Positions 1 through 6,100 of a DNA stretch of 9,030 nt are shown in pieces. A program made the translations under genes and the position numbers. Source of the stretch: Candidatus Delongbacteria bacterium. GTDB taxonomy: Bacteria; CAIWAD01; BS150m-G50. How positions within the stretch are numbered: position 1 is the stretch's first letter; the number at the start of each line of letters is the position of its first letter. The notes beneath the pieces are model-generated. The model did no database searches and had not been told where the DNA came from. It was given only the letters and a program-made list of their open reading frames with translations. Location: assembly GCA_016784425.1 (NCBI GenBank), contig JADHUQ010000093.1, positions 1 to 9,030 of the forward strand, given 5' to 3'.

Positions 1-657
1 AAAACAGCGATCCTGACAATTTTACTGCTGGCCTCTCTCTGGGGGCTTATCGAGGTTTCCCTCGCGCCATGGTTGCGCGAAGTGGCACTCCCCTGGCGGG
101 CCGCCCTGCTGTGCGGACTTGGTATGGGTTTGGCCGGAGTTGCGCTCGGGCTTTATCGCCGTCCGTTGCTCCTGCTCCTGATGCCGCTGGGAGCGATCGC
201 AGTGAAAATGCTGGCGGTCCCGTTAATGGGTGTCTCACCACTCTGCCAGCTGAATAACTGCATCGGGATTGGATTGGAAGGAGGCCTGCTGGTCGCTGTG
301 CTCCTGCCTGCCGGGGGTGCTCTCTGGCGTACCGTCAATCGCCGCTTGCTTGTGGGAGCAGCCGTTCCCCTGCTGGCCGCCGGCGCTTTCTGGTATATCG
401 GCATGAGGGCGGAACCCTGTAATTATCTGCTTTCATTCAATACCGCCGGTGGTCTAATGCGTTTCCTCGGACAGGAGGGTGCCCGTTGGGCGCTGGTTTC
501 AATACCCCTGTTCCCGGTTGGTTTCAGGGTGGGCAGCCTGCTGGCAAAACCGCTTCGACTGTGGAGCAGCCAACGTCTGCTGATAGTCAATACAACTGTC
601 TCTTTGTTACTGGCGGTCGTCTGGATAGCCGGTGCCATGGCCACGATAAATCTCTAG
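1..657 (+). CDS. Polytopic integral membrane protein, 5' end outside window (possibly ECF-transporter S-component-like)
   Basis: The frame is open from the first base of the window, so the gene is truncated by the window edge. 218 residues are visible. The internal TTG at 73 is only the first start-like codon in the window, because hydrophobic coding sequence continues upstream of it. The protein is almost entirely hydrophobic, with about six or seven likely membrane segments. Visible residues 3-22, 33-52 and 54-76 are followed by segments near 84-101, 118-137, 158-180 and 194-216. The motif LWGLIEVSL near the start, followed by short Gly/Ala-rich helices, recalls small-molecule-binding S components of ECF transporters, but I see no diagnostic substrate motif and no ATPase or T component nearby. 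Cysteines occur in the loop PLCQLNNC. It lies 54 bases upstream of the universal stress protein gene on the same strand. That it is a membrane protein is secure; the family is a weak guess. Confidence 0.7.
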   Translation, partial: KTAILTILLLASLWGLIEVSLAPWLREVALPWRAALLCGLGMGLAGVALGLYRRPLLLLLMPLGAIAVKMLAVPLMGVSPLCQLNNCIGIGLEGGLLVAVLLPAGGALWRTVNRRLLVGAAVPLLAAGAFWYIGMRAEPCNYLLSFNTAGGLMRFLGQEGARWALVSIPLFPVGFRVGSLLAKPLRLWSSQRLLIVNTTVSLLLAVVWIAGAMATINL

Positions 658-711
658 ATTGCCAGGCTCCAACCGGTGGACCCGTCTCATAGAAATTCAG
701 TGCGGTGAAAT

Positions 712-1551
712 ATGATCAAACGCATTTTGGTTCCTCTCGATCCCTCCCCCTTTTCCCTGGCTGCCACCGACAACGCCATCGCTTTGGCACAGCGTCATCA
801 AGCTGAGCTCACCGGTATGGTCATCCTGGATCTGCCCGGTATTCGTAAGGCTACCGGCCCTGTTCCTGCCGGGGCAGCGCACTATGCTGAAACCCTGAAG
901 GATGTCCAGGAAATGGATGCGCAAACACGAATCGAGGGATTACTGGTTGATTTCAAGAAGAAGTGCACCGAAGCGGGGATCGCTCACCGGGAAGCGGAGT
1001 ACCAGGGTGTACCGAGCGAGTTGATTCTTAGTTGTTCGCAGCACTTTGATCTGCTCTGTCTCGGACTTGAAACCCATTATCACTTTGAAACCAGCGATCG
1101 GCCCGGTAAATCACTTGATAAAATTCTGGATCATACCGCCACACCCATCTACGCTTTTCCGGCCGGGTGGAAACCGATTATTGGTCCACGCAAAGTACTG
1201 ATAGCTTATAATGGCAGTCTGCCTGCCGCGAGAGCCCTTCAACGATATGCCCAGTTGATGGACCCCACAAATACACATGTCATTCTGCTGGCTGCTGATA
1301 TGGATTGGGAAACCGGCAAGCACTACCTGGACAAAGCCGAAGAGCTGTTGCGGGCGCACCTCTTCACTGAGGTTCAAGCGGAGTGGACCTCGCACAGCGT
1401 GATCGAAGCTGTATCGGGACAGTTTCTGGCGGAGGTGGATGAGATAGTGGCGGGGACTCACTCCAGGCGGGGACTGCTGAAGTTTGCTCTGGGTGACATG
1501 ACCAGCTGGTTGATTCGCGAATCTGATAAACCGCTATTCCTGGTAGCTTGA
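712..1551 (+). CDS. Tandem-domain universal stress protein (UspA fold)
   Basis: This is a 279-residue protein with two UspA domains, the usual size of tandem Usp proteins. Domain 1 spans about residues 1-150, opening KRILVPLD and closing HTATPIYAFPA. Domain 2 spans about 158-279, opening RKVLIAYNGS and closing SDKPLFLVA. Usp proteins are cytosolic alpha/beta proteins tied to stress survival, and many bind ATP through a G-x2-G-x9-G-S/T motif. Here domain 2 has only a degenerate version (GTHSRRG near 248-254 and GDMT at 261-264, where GS-S/T is expected). Domain 1 lacks the motif (CLGLETHYHFETSDRPG), so ATP binding is doubtful. The ATG at 712 is preceded by a weak GGTGA at 704-708 with short spacing. 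The upstream membrane protein gene could be co-transcribed, and the downstream neighbour is convergent. Family assignment is firm; the physiological role cannot be read from the sequence. Confidence 0.9.
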   Translation: MIKRILVPLDPSPFSLAATDNAIALAQRHQAELTGMVILDLPGIRKATGPVPAGAAHYAETLKDVQEMDAQTRIEGLLVDFKKKCTEAGIAHREAEYQGVPSELILSCSQHFDLLCLGLETHYHFETSDRPGKSLDKILDHTATPIYAFPAGWKPIIGPRKVLIAYNGSLPAARALQRYAQLMDPTNTHVILLAADMDWETGKHYLDKAEELLRAHLFTEVQAEWTSHSVIEAVSGQFLAEVDEIVAGTHSRRGLLKFALGDMTSWLIRESDKPLFLVA

Positions 1552-1683
1552 TCCGGCGCCGTTATTGAGATGATAATTTCAGGCAGCCGCGATTCTCAAA
1601 ACCGCAGCACCCTTAACACACCCGACAGCAGTTTAAACACCGCCAGCGGCAAAAAGGCTGGACGCTACCTGCGGATCAGACTC

Positions 1684-3279
1684 CTAGCGTAAGAGCATCA
1701 TTTTTCTGCTGATGACAAATTCACCCGCTGTGAGACGGTAGACATATACCCCGCTGGCTAATCCGCCGGCATTGAAGTTAACCTGGTGAATACCGGCAGT
1801 TTGCAGACCCCGGGCAAGCAACCTCACCAGTTCCCCCTTGACATTGAAGACTGCGAGTTCGACCTGCTCAGGTCGGGGCAACTGATAATCGATAGTAGTA
1901 GTCGGATTGAAAGGATTGGGGTAGTTCTGGGCCAGCTGTAGTCCGGTGAGTGTAGTAACATCGGTTCCAACTGCTGCCAGATCGACCCAGGTCAGGGTAT
2001 AGTCGCACTGGGCGTTACCACTGTAACTGGAATCGTATGCGACAACTGCGACATAGGTACCGGCCTCTGCTGTGGTGAAAAGTTGCAGGTCGTTGCAGGC
2101 GTTGAGCGGTAAGGCGGTCGCCATCACCTCTGGTTCACCCCCCGCTTCCGATACCAGCTGCAGTTGCAGATGGTGGTTCTCCTCCCCGTCGAGATCAAAC
2201 AGGATGTCAGCGGCGGTAAAGAGTTCAAACTGGTACCAGTCTGTATCACGGATCCCCTCGGACTGGCAGGTAGCTGTACCACACCAGATCTCACCCGGGG
2301 CGATCGTCGTGTAAGCTGGTGGCAGGGAGTGGGGGCCGTCGTTAGGCTCCTCCTCCAGATTGCCTGACGGAGGGCACTCCACCAGTTCGCAGGGAGAGCA
2401 TTCACCCAACTCCGTCAGGTTAAGATGAAAATTACCCATGGCGTCACCAGCTCCCTCAAGCAACAGGTAGTAGTTACCCTGAGCCAGGCATAGCTCCAGG
2501 GTAGACCAGCCGCTGGAGGTGTTGCTGCAGTCATCGTCATTACTCCACAACAGTGTGGCACAGTCCTCCGCCAGAATGTTCAGGGTAGTGTTGAAATGAT
2601 CTTCGAAGAGCTCCTCTTCACAGGTGGTGAAGCGCAAACGGGTATCATCAATAATCAACAGCTGGTAATAAACATCAGGCGATGGATCCAGCATGGTGTT
2701 GCTGTAGGAGCGGGTGTCCCGCTCATCGTAAAAAGGAAAATCATCTACCGGAATAGCCGTCTCACAGACATCACCAGGACGTGGTGTCGGGTCGGTAAGA
2801 ACCAGTATGTAATTGCCGGCACTGCCACCATAGCCGTCAATAACTATGTAGAACTCACCCGGCGATAGATCAACCTCAAGCAGCGAGCGCCAGGGATTGC
2901 CCTGGGAATCGTTGCAGAAATCATCGTTGCAGCCGACCAGACCCATGGTATCGGCATTATAAACATAGATCTTGGTGTCGTAACCCGACTCGCAGAGATC
3001 CATGGTGATAATGGCGCTGTGATACATTACCAGCAGGTAAACGACATCAGGAGAGCCAGGTGTGTCGTAAGGACAGACTTCGTGGTAGTCGTCATTGTAC
3101 CCGGATGTGGTTCCCTCAACTGTTTCCCAGGGGAAAACCTGTGGGGCTTCGGCGAAGGTATCACCCCCCTGCCGTTCGCGCTCAGTAGCAAACACTTTAG
3201 CGCTGTTGGTGTCGGTGATCAGATGCGACAGCAGATCGGCCTGGAGCAGTAGCAGGAGCAGCAATAGATAACTTCTCAT
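1684..3279 (-). CDS. Exported Cys-rich protein with pre-peptidase-C-like beta modules and T9SS type A sorting domain
   Basis: The start is the ATG at 3279, not the longer open frame to 3354. It is preceded by GGAAGA and opens directly into a signal peptide (MRSY, then a run of eight leucines), with a plausible cleavage site after SAKVFA (about residue 31). The mature part has three related beta modules. The first two begin SPDVVYLL (about 76-162) and SPDVYYQL (about 199-290) and share YDTKIYVYNAD/FNTTLNILAED, CNDD/SNDDD and GEFYIVIDG/GNYYLLLEG elements. The third (about 308-432) begins with EPND and contains DTDWYQFEL, a typical pre-peptidase C-terminal (PPC) pattern. Many cysteines suggest disulfides outside the cytoplasm. 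Residues 447-531 form the T9SS sorting tail (QNYPNPFNP ... SGVYVYRL ... MMLLR). No catalytic domain is visible, so a surface, adhesive or binding role is inferred. Length is 531 residues. The gene is divergent from the flavoprotein gene and convergent with the Usp gene. Confidence 0.88.
   Translation of the reverse strand: MRSYLLLLLLLLQADLLSHLITDTNSAKVFATERERQGGDTFAEAPQVFPWETVEGTTSGYNDDYHEVCPYDTPGSPDVVYLLVMYHSAIITMDLCESGYDTKIYVYNADTMGLVGCNDDFCNDSQGNPWRSLLEVDLSPGEFYIVIDGYGGSAGNYILVLTDPTPRPGDVCETAIPVDDFPFYDERDTRSYSNTMLDPSPDVYYQLLIIDDTRLRFTTCEEELFEDHFNTTLNILAEDCATLLWSNDDDCSNTSSGWSTLELCLAQGNYYLLLEGAGDAMGNFHLNLTELGECSPCELVECPPSGNLEEEPNDGPHSLPPAYTTIAPGEIWCGTATCQSEGIRDTDWYQFELFTAADILFDLDGEENHHLQLQLVSEAGGEPEVMATALPLNACNDLQLFTTAEAGTYVAVVAYDSSYSGNAQCDYTLTWVDLAAVGTDVTTLTGLQLAQNYPNPFNPTTTIDYQLPRPEQVELAVFNVKGELVRLLARGLQTAGIHQVNFNAGGLASGVYVYRLTAGEFVISRKMMLLR
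1687..1941 (-). other. T9SS type A C-terminal sorting domain (in the PPC-module protein)
   Basis: Encodes the last 85 residues of the minus-strand exported protein: LQLAQNYPNPFNP, then a beta-strand pattern with VELAVFNVKGELV, SGVYVYRL and a terminal RKMMLLR. In T9SS organisms such domains direct proteins through the outer membrane and are usually cleaved off. The match is by motif recognition. Confidence 0.9.
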
Positions 3280-3282
3280 AGT

Positions 3283-3288
3283 TCTTCC
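3283..3288 (-). promoter_or_regulatory. Shine-Dalgarno GGAAGA deciding the start of the PPC/T9SS gene
   Basis: On the minus strand GGAAGA stands three bases before the ATG at 3279. Together with the signal peptide that begins there, it favours this start over the longer open frame reaching 3354. Confidence 0.6.
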
Positions 3289-3624
3289 GGGTTTAGTAGT
3301 GTTGTCAGGACAATACACGCAAAGTGACTCCGCGCAAGTGATCACAGCAAACAATCGCCTGTAGATTCGGATAAACCATTCAGAGGACTCACTGGAGAAT
3401 TAACAGCAATATCAGCAAAATTCTAAATACAAATGTGCAGCTTCTCAGATTGAACACCGCTACAGCAGAGTTATTCCAGGTGTACTGGTCAGGCTGACTT
3501 CACCAGAACAGCTGCAGCTCGACGCAGCTATACACAGAGGCAAAATTTACCGAAGCTATAGTGAATAGTAGCCTGACAGCGAAATGTTCCTATCTTGACC
3601 CTGAGACCCTGGATAGTAACTCTT

Positions 3625-3630
3625 GAAAGG
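3625..3630 (+). promoter_or_regulatory. Shine-Dalgarno GAAAGG deciding the start of the flavoprotein gene
   Basis: GAAAGG lies six bases before the ATG at 3637, which places the FAD-binding Rossmann motif ten residues from the N-terminus. The in-frame TTG at 3595 has no such signal. Confidence 0.65.
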
Positions 3631-3636
3631 CTCCAG

Positions 3637-4764
3637 ATGGATCAGGTGGATGTCACTATTATTGGTGCCGGAATTGTCGGGCTGGCTGCAGCCTGGCAGA
3701 CAGCCGCTCCCGACCGCAGGGTGCTGCTGCTGGAACGTCACGAGTCTTTTGGACGCGAAACCAGCAGTCGTAACAGCGAAGTGATACATGCCGGCATTTA
3801 CTATCCTACCGGATCATTGAAAGGGCGTTTCTGCGTTGAGGGTAACCGTCGGATATACCAGCTGTGCGAGCAACACCGACTGCCACACCTGCGTTGTGGC
3901 AAACTTATCGTAGCTGTGACTGAGGCTGACGAGGAACAACTGGAGGACCTTCGCCAGAAAGGAGAGGCCAACGGTGCTGAACAGCTGCAGGTGATTGGTC
4001 GCGAACAGATAAGACGGCTGGAACCAGCTGTCAATGCCCGGGCAGCACTACTCTGTCCCACTTCCGGTGTCGTCGACACACACAGCTTGATGAAGTTTTA
4101 TGAAGCCAGTGCCAGTCAGGCTGGTGCTGAAATTGCTTATGGTATCGAAGTTCAGCGGTTGGAACCGACGGCGAACGGCTGGCTGGTCGGCGTGCGTGAT
4201 ACCTCAGGTGACAACTATGAATATGCCAGTCGGGTTGTGGTCAACTGCGCCGGGCTGGAGTCGGGCGAGCTGGCTGCGGCTGCCGGCATTGACCAGGACG
4301 CCGCCGGGTATCGCATCAACTATTGCAAGGGGATGTACTGCCGCCTCGGTAACGGCAAGGAAAAGCTGACCCGCAGTCTCATCTACCCGGTGCCGACACA
4401 CTCCGGCTCAGTAGGTATTCACACCTGTCCCGATACCGGTGGCGGTATGCGGCTGGGCCCTCACGATGTCTGGGTAGATTCAATAGAATACAGCGTGGAA
4501 GCGAACCTGCGTGAGACGGTGTATCACGCTGTGGCTCCATTTCTACCTTTTCTCGAACCGGCCGACCTGCAGCTGGACACCGCCGGCATCCACCCCAAGA
4601 TACAGAAACCGGGCGAGCCGTTGCAGGACTATATTGTTCAGCACGAAGTGGAGCGGGGATTGCCGGGATTGATTAACCTGATAGGGATCGAGTCCCCCGG
4701 TGTGACCGCTTCCCCGGCGCTCGGAAGCTATGTGGCCGCCATGGTGGACGATATTACTTTATAG
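3637..4764 (+). CDS. lhgO: FAD-dependent oxidoreductase of the L-2-hydroxyglutarate oxidase/dehydrogenase family
   Basis: A 375-residue flavoprotein of the DAO superfamily, close to the usual length of bacterial LhgO. It has an N-terminal FAD-binding Rossmann motif (IIGAGIVGLAAAW, about residues 8-20) with an acidic residue ending the second strand (LLLER, E33). The family-specific block SSRNSEVIHAGIYY (43-56) is followed by GSLKGRFCVEGN and CGKLIVAV (87-94). Further markers are TSGVVDTHSL, VVNCAG (201-206) and the C-terminal GLINLIGIESPGVTASPAL (344-362). These blocks match the L-2-hydroxyglutarate oxidase/dehydrogenase family, which converts L-2-hydroxyglutarate to 2-oxoglutarate and passes electrons to the quinone pool or oxygen. 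No signal peptide is present, so it is cytoplasmic or membrane-associated. The start was moved from TTG 3595 to ATG 3637. It is the first gene of a two-gene operon with the exported amidotransferase, whose Shine-Dalgarno overlaps this stop codon. Substrate specificity is inferred; related flavoproteins use other 2-hydroxy acids. Confidence 0.88.
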   Translation: MDQVDVTIIGAGIVGLAAAWQTAAPDRRVLLLERHESFGRETSSRNSEVIHAGIYYPTGSLKGRFCVEGNRRIYQLCEQHRLPHLRCGKLIVAVTEADEEQLEDLRQKGEANGAEQLQVIGREQIRRLEPAVNARAALLCPTSGVVDTHSLMKFYEASASQAGAEIAYGIEVQRLEPTANGWLVGVRDTSGDNYEYASRVVVNCAGLESGELAAAAGIDQDAAGYRINYCKGMYCRLGNGKEKLTRSLIYPVPTHSGSVGIHTCPDTGGGMRLGPHDVWVDSIEYSVEANLRETVYHAVAPFLPFLEPADLQLDTAGIHPKIQKPGEPLQDYIVQHEVERGLPGLINLIGIESPGVTASPALGSYVAAMVDDITL

Positions 4765-4767
4765 GAG
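4763..4767 (+). promoter_or_regulatory. Shine-Dalgarno AGGAG overlapping the upstream stop codon
   Basis: AGGAG shares its first two bases with the TAG stop (4762-4764) of the flavoprotein gene and lies ten bases before ATG 4778. This supports that start over the open frame reaching back to 4730, and suggests translational coupling of the two genes. Confidence 0.7.
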
Positions 4768-4777
4768 TCTATCCGGT

Positions 4778-6013
4778 ATGTACCTGCGCCTGTTAATGCT
4801 GACACTCTGCCTGCTACCTTTCGCCACTGGTGGCGCCTGCACCCTCTGGGGATTCAATCCGGTGGAGGGTTACACGATCGGGGGGAATCCGACGCTGATA
4901 GCCAACGCGGTCGCGCAGATGGCCAACCTGCAACGACAGGGTGGCTGGGGCAGCAACTGGCCCTGGAATCATTATTCCGGTTGGGGCGCTGCCTTTTATG
5001 GCACTGAGAACTCAGCAGAACTGCCACCGGAGCAGCTATGGCGGGGTGTGGAACCGGCGTATGCAAGTTCGGCTTTTGATTCCGTTGAAATAGTCATTGC
5101 CCAGGACAGCGAGCGACAGGTGCAGTTGGCCCTCGCCCATGTACGTGCCGCCTCCTCCGGGGCAACCGGTATCCCCGATCCCCATCCCTTTGTCGCTCGG
5201 CGACCCGGTGCTGATCTCACCTTCATGCACAACGGCACCCTCAGTAAAACAGAACTGCGTGAGTTGCTGGGAGAAGAATGGCTGCAGGAACATCCACCGC
5301 AAACCTGGAGTGACTCCGCCTGGACCACACCCGAGGGATGGGCGCGGGTTGTCGATTCGGAGTTGTTCTTCTTCTGGCTGTTGAAAAACATCGATGAGCA
5401 GGGTGGGGATCTGACGGCTGGAATCCAGCAGGCGCTTTTTCTGATTCGCCAACTCAGCGGGGACCGCAACTTTCTCCTCAGCGACGGTGCCGATGTATAT
5501 GCGTATCGGGGTGGAGGACCTGCCGGTTCAGCTTCAACCCCGCCGTCTCTCTGGTACCAGACCGGGCTGGATGACCTTGATAATCCACTGTATCACGCTG
5601 TGACTACGCTGCCGGCAGACACCAGCCAGGGTGGCTGGATCGCCCTGGAATCAGACCTGCTGGTTGTTCTTCCCAATGCAGGTCCTGTGCAACTGATAGG
5701 GAATATCTCGGGTGAACCTGCAACTGAGGAGCCAGTGTCACTTTTGACGCTGAGCAATTATCCCAATCCGTTCAACATTTTCACGACCATCGGCTGGGAC
5801 AATCCTGAAACAGGAAATTTGCGGATTGTGATACATGATCTGCTCGGACGCCGAGTAAAAGAGCTGTATCACGGACCTGCCGGGCAGGGCAGTGGTAGTT
5901 GCCGCTGGTATGGGGATACCGCTAATGGAAGTCCCGCAGCATCCGGGCTTTATGTCGCCAGCGCTACTATTGCCGGACGGACAACCCACCACCGGTTGCT
6001 GTTGGTAAGGTAA
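4778..6013 (+). CDS. Exported class II glutamine amidotransferase-fold (Ntn hydrolase) protein with T9SS sorting domain
   Basis: 411 residues. Residues 1-20 form a signal peptide (MYLR, then LLMLTLCLLPFATGGA) with likely cleavage after Ala20, leaving Cys21 as first residue (CTLWGF). Class II amidotransferases use exactly such an N-terminal Cys to attack the gamma-amide of glutamine. Family landmarks follow in order: the SGWGAAFYG block (67-75, like the family's DGWGIAYY), LAHVRAASSG (119-128) with the conserved Arg, DPHPF, FMHNGTL (149-155, the HNG motif), VDSELFF (192-198), LLSDGADVYAYR (233-244), and HAVTTLP before GGWIAL. Nearest cytosolic relatives are YafJ/EgtC-like (GATase_4) proteins. 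Residues 322-411 are a T9SS type A tail (LTLSNYPNPFN ... SGLYVAS ... LLLVR). No synthetase domain is attached, so hydrolysis of glutamine or gamma-glutamyl compounds outside the cell or on its surface is inferred. The lipobox fits poorly (Gly at -3). The gene is translationally coupled to the upstream flavoprotein and convergent with yidC. Confidence 0.88.
   Translation: MYLRLLMLTLCLLPFATGGACTLWGFNPVEGYTIGGNPTLIANAVAQMANLQRQGGWGSNWPWNHYSGWGAAFYGTENSAELPPEQLWRGVEPAYASSAFDSVEIVIAQDSERQVQLALAHVRAASSGATGIPDPHPFVARRPGADLTFMHNGTLSKTELRELLGEEWLQEHPPQTWSDSAWTTPEGWARVVDSELFFFWLLKNIDEQGGDLTAGIQQALFLIRQLSGDRNFLLSDGADVYAYRGGGPAGSASTPPSLWYQTGLDDLDNPLYHAVTTLPADTSQGGWIALESDLLVVLPNAGPVQLIGNISGEPATEEPVSLLTLSNYPNPFNIFTTIGWDNPETGNLRIVIHDLLGRRVKELYHGPAGQGSGSCRWYGDTANGSPAASGLYVASATIAGRTTHHRLLLVR
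5741..6010 (+). other. T9SS type A C-terminal sorting domain (in the amidotransferase-fold protein)
   Basis: Encodes the last 90 residues of the exported amidotransferase-like protein: LTLSNYPNPFNIFTTIGW, IVIHDLLGRRVKELY, SGLYVAS, ending LLLVR. It aligns by eye with the tail of the minus-strand PPC-module protein but is clearly diverged from it, so the two tails are not a recent duplication. Confidence 0.88.
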
Positions 6014-6100
6014 CCGAACACCACAGCCGAAATCACCACGAAACAGATCACGGCAAATTCTGAGAGCTTTCAGAGCGTGCCCCTGTTGGGACTCCTCCTC

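Larger units (their letters stand above)
3280..3636. other. Divergent intergenic region (357 bases) between the PPC/T9SS gene and the flavoprotein gene
   Basis: No credible gene is seen here; the frames are short and broken. The region must hold the promoters of both divergent genes, but neither shows a convincing -35/-10 pair. A TATAGT hexamer at 3557-3562 is a good -10 candidate for the rightward operon but lacks a -35 at proper distance. TTGCGC/TATTGT with a 16-base spacer on the minus strand is a weak candidate for the leftward gene. Two small dyads are present: GTCAGGCTGAC at 3488-3498 and AGCTGCAGCT at 3510-3519. The part around 3350-3450 is somewhat AT-richer than the flanking genes. 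Confidence 0.5.

Noticed and set aside
1643..1661. CCAGC/GCTGG hairpin between the convergent Usp and T9SS genes as a terminator
   Set aside because: Only a five-base stem with a nine-base loop and no following T-run on either strand.
3280..3354. 25-residue N-terminal extension of the minus-strand T9SS protein
   Set aside because: It would bury the signal peptide behind 25 polar residues, and ATG 3279 has its own Shine-Dalgarno.
3595..3636. TTG-started 14-residue N-terminal extension of the flavoprotein
   Set aside because: No Shine-Dalgarno precedes the TTG, and the extension would put unrelated residues before the FAD motif. ATG 3637 has GAAAGG at good spacing.
6014..6100. Search for a bidirectional terminator between the amidotransferase gene and yidC
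   Set aside because: Only a CTGA/TCAG four-base stem and similar weak pairings are present, so no terminator can be supported.
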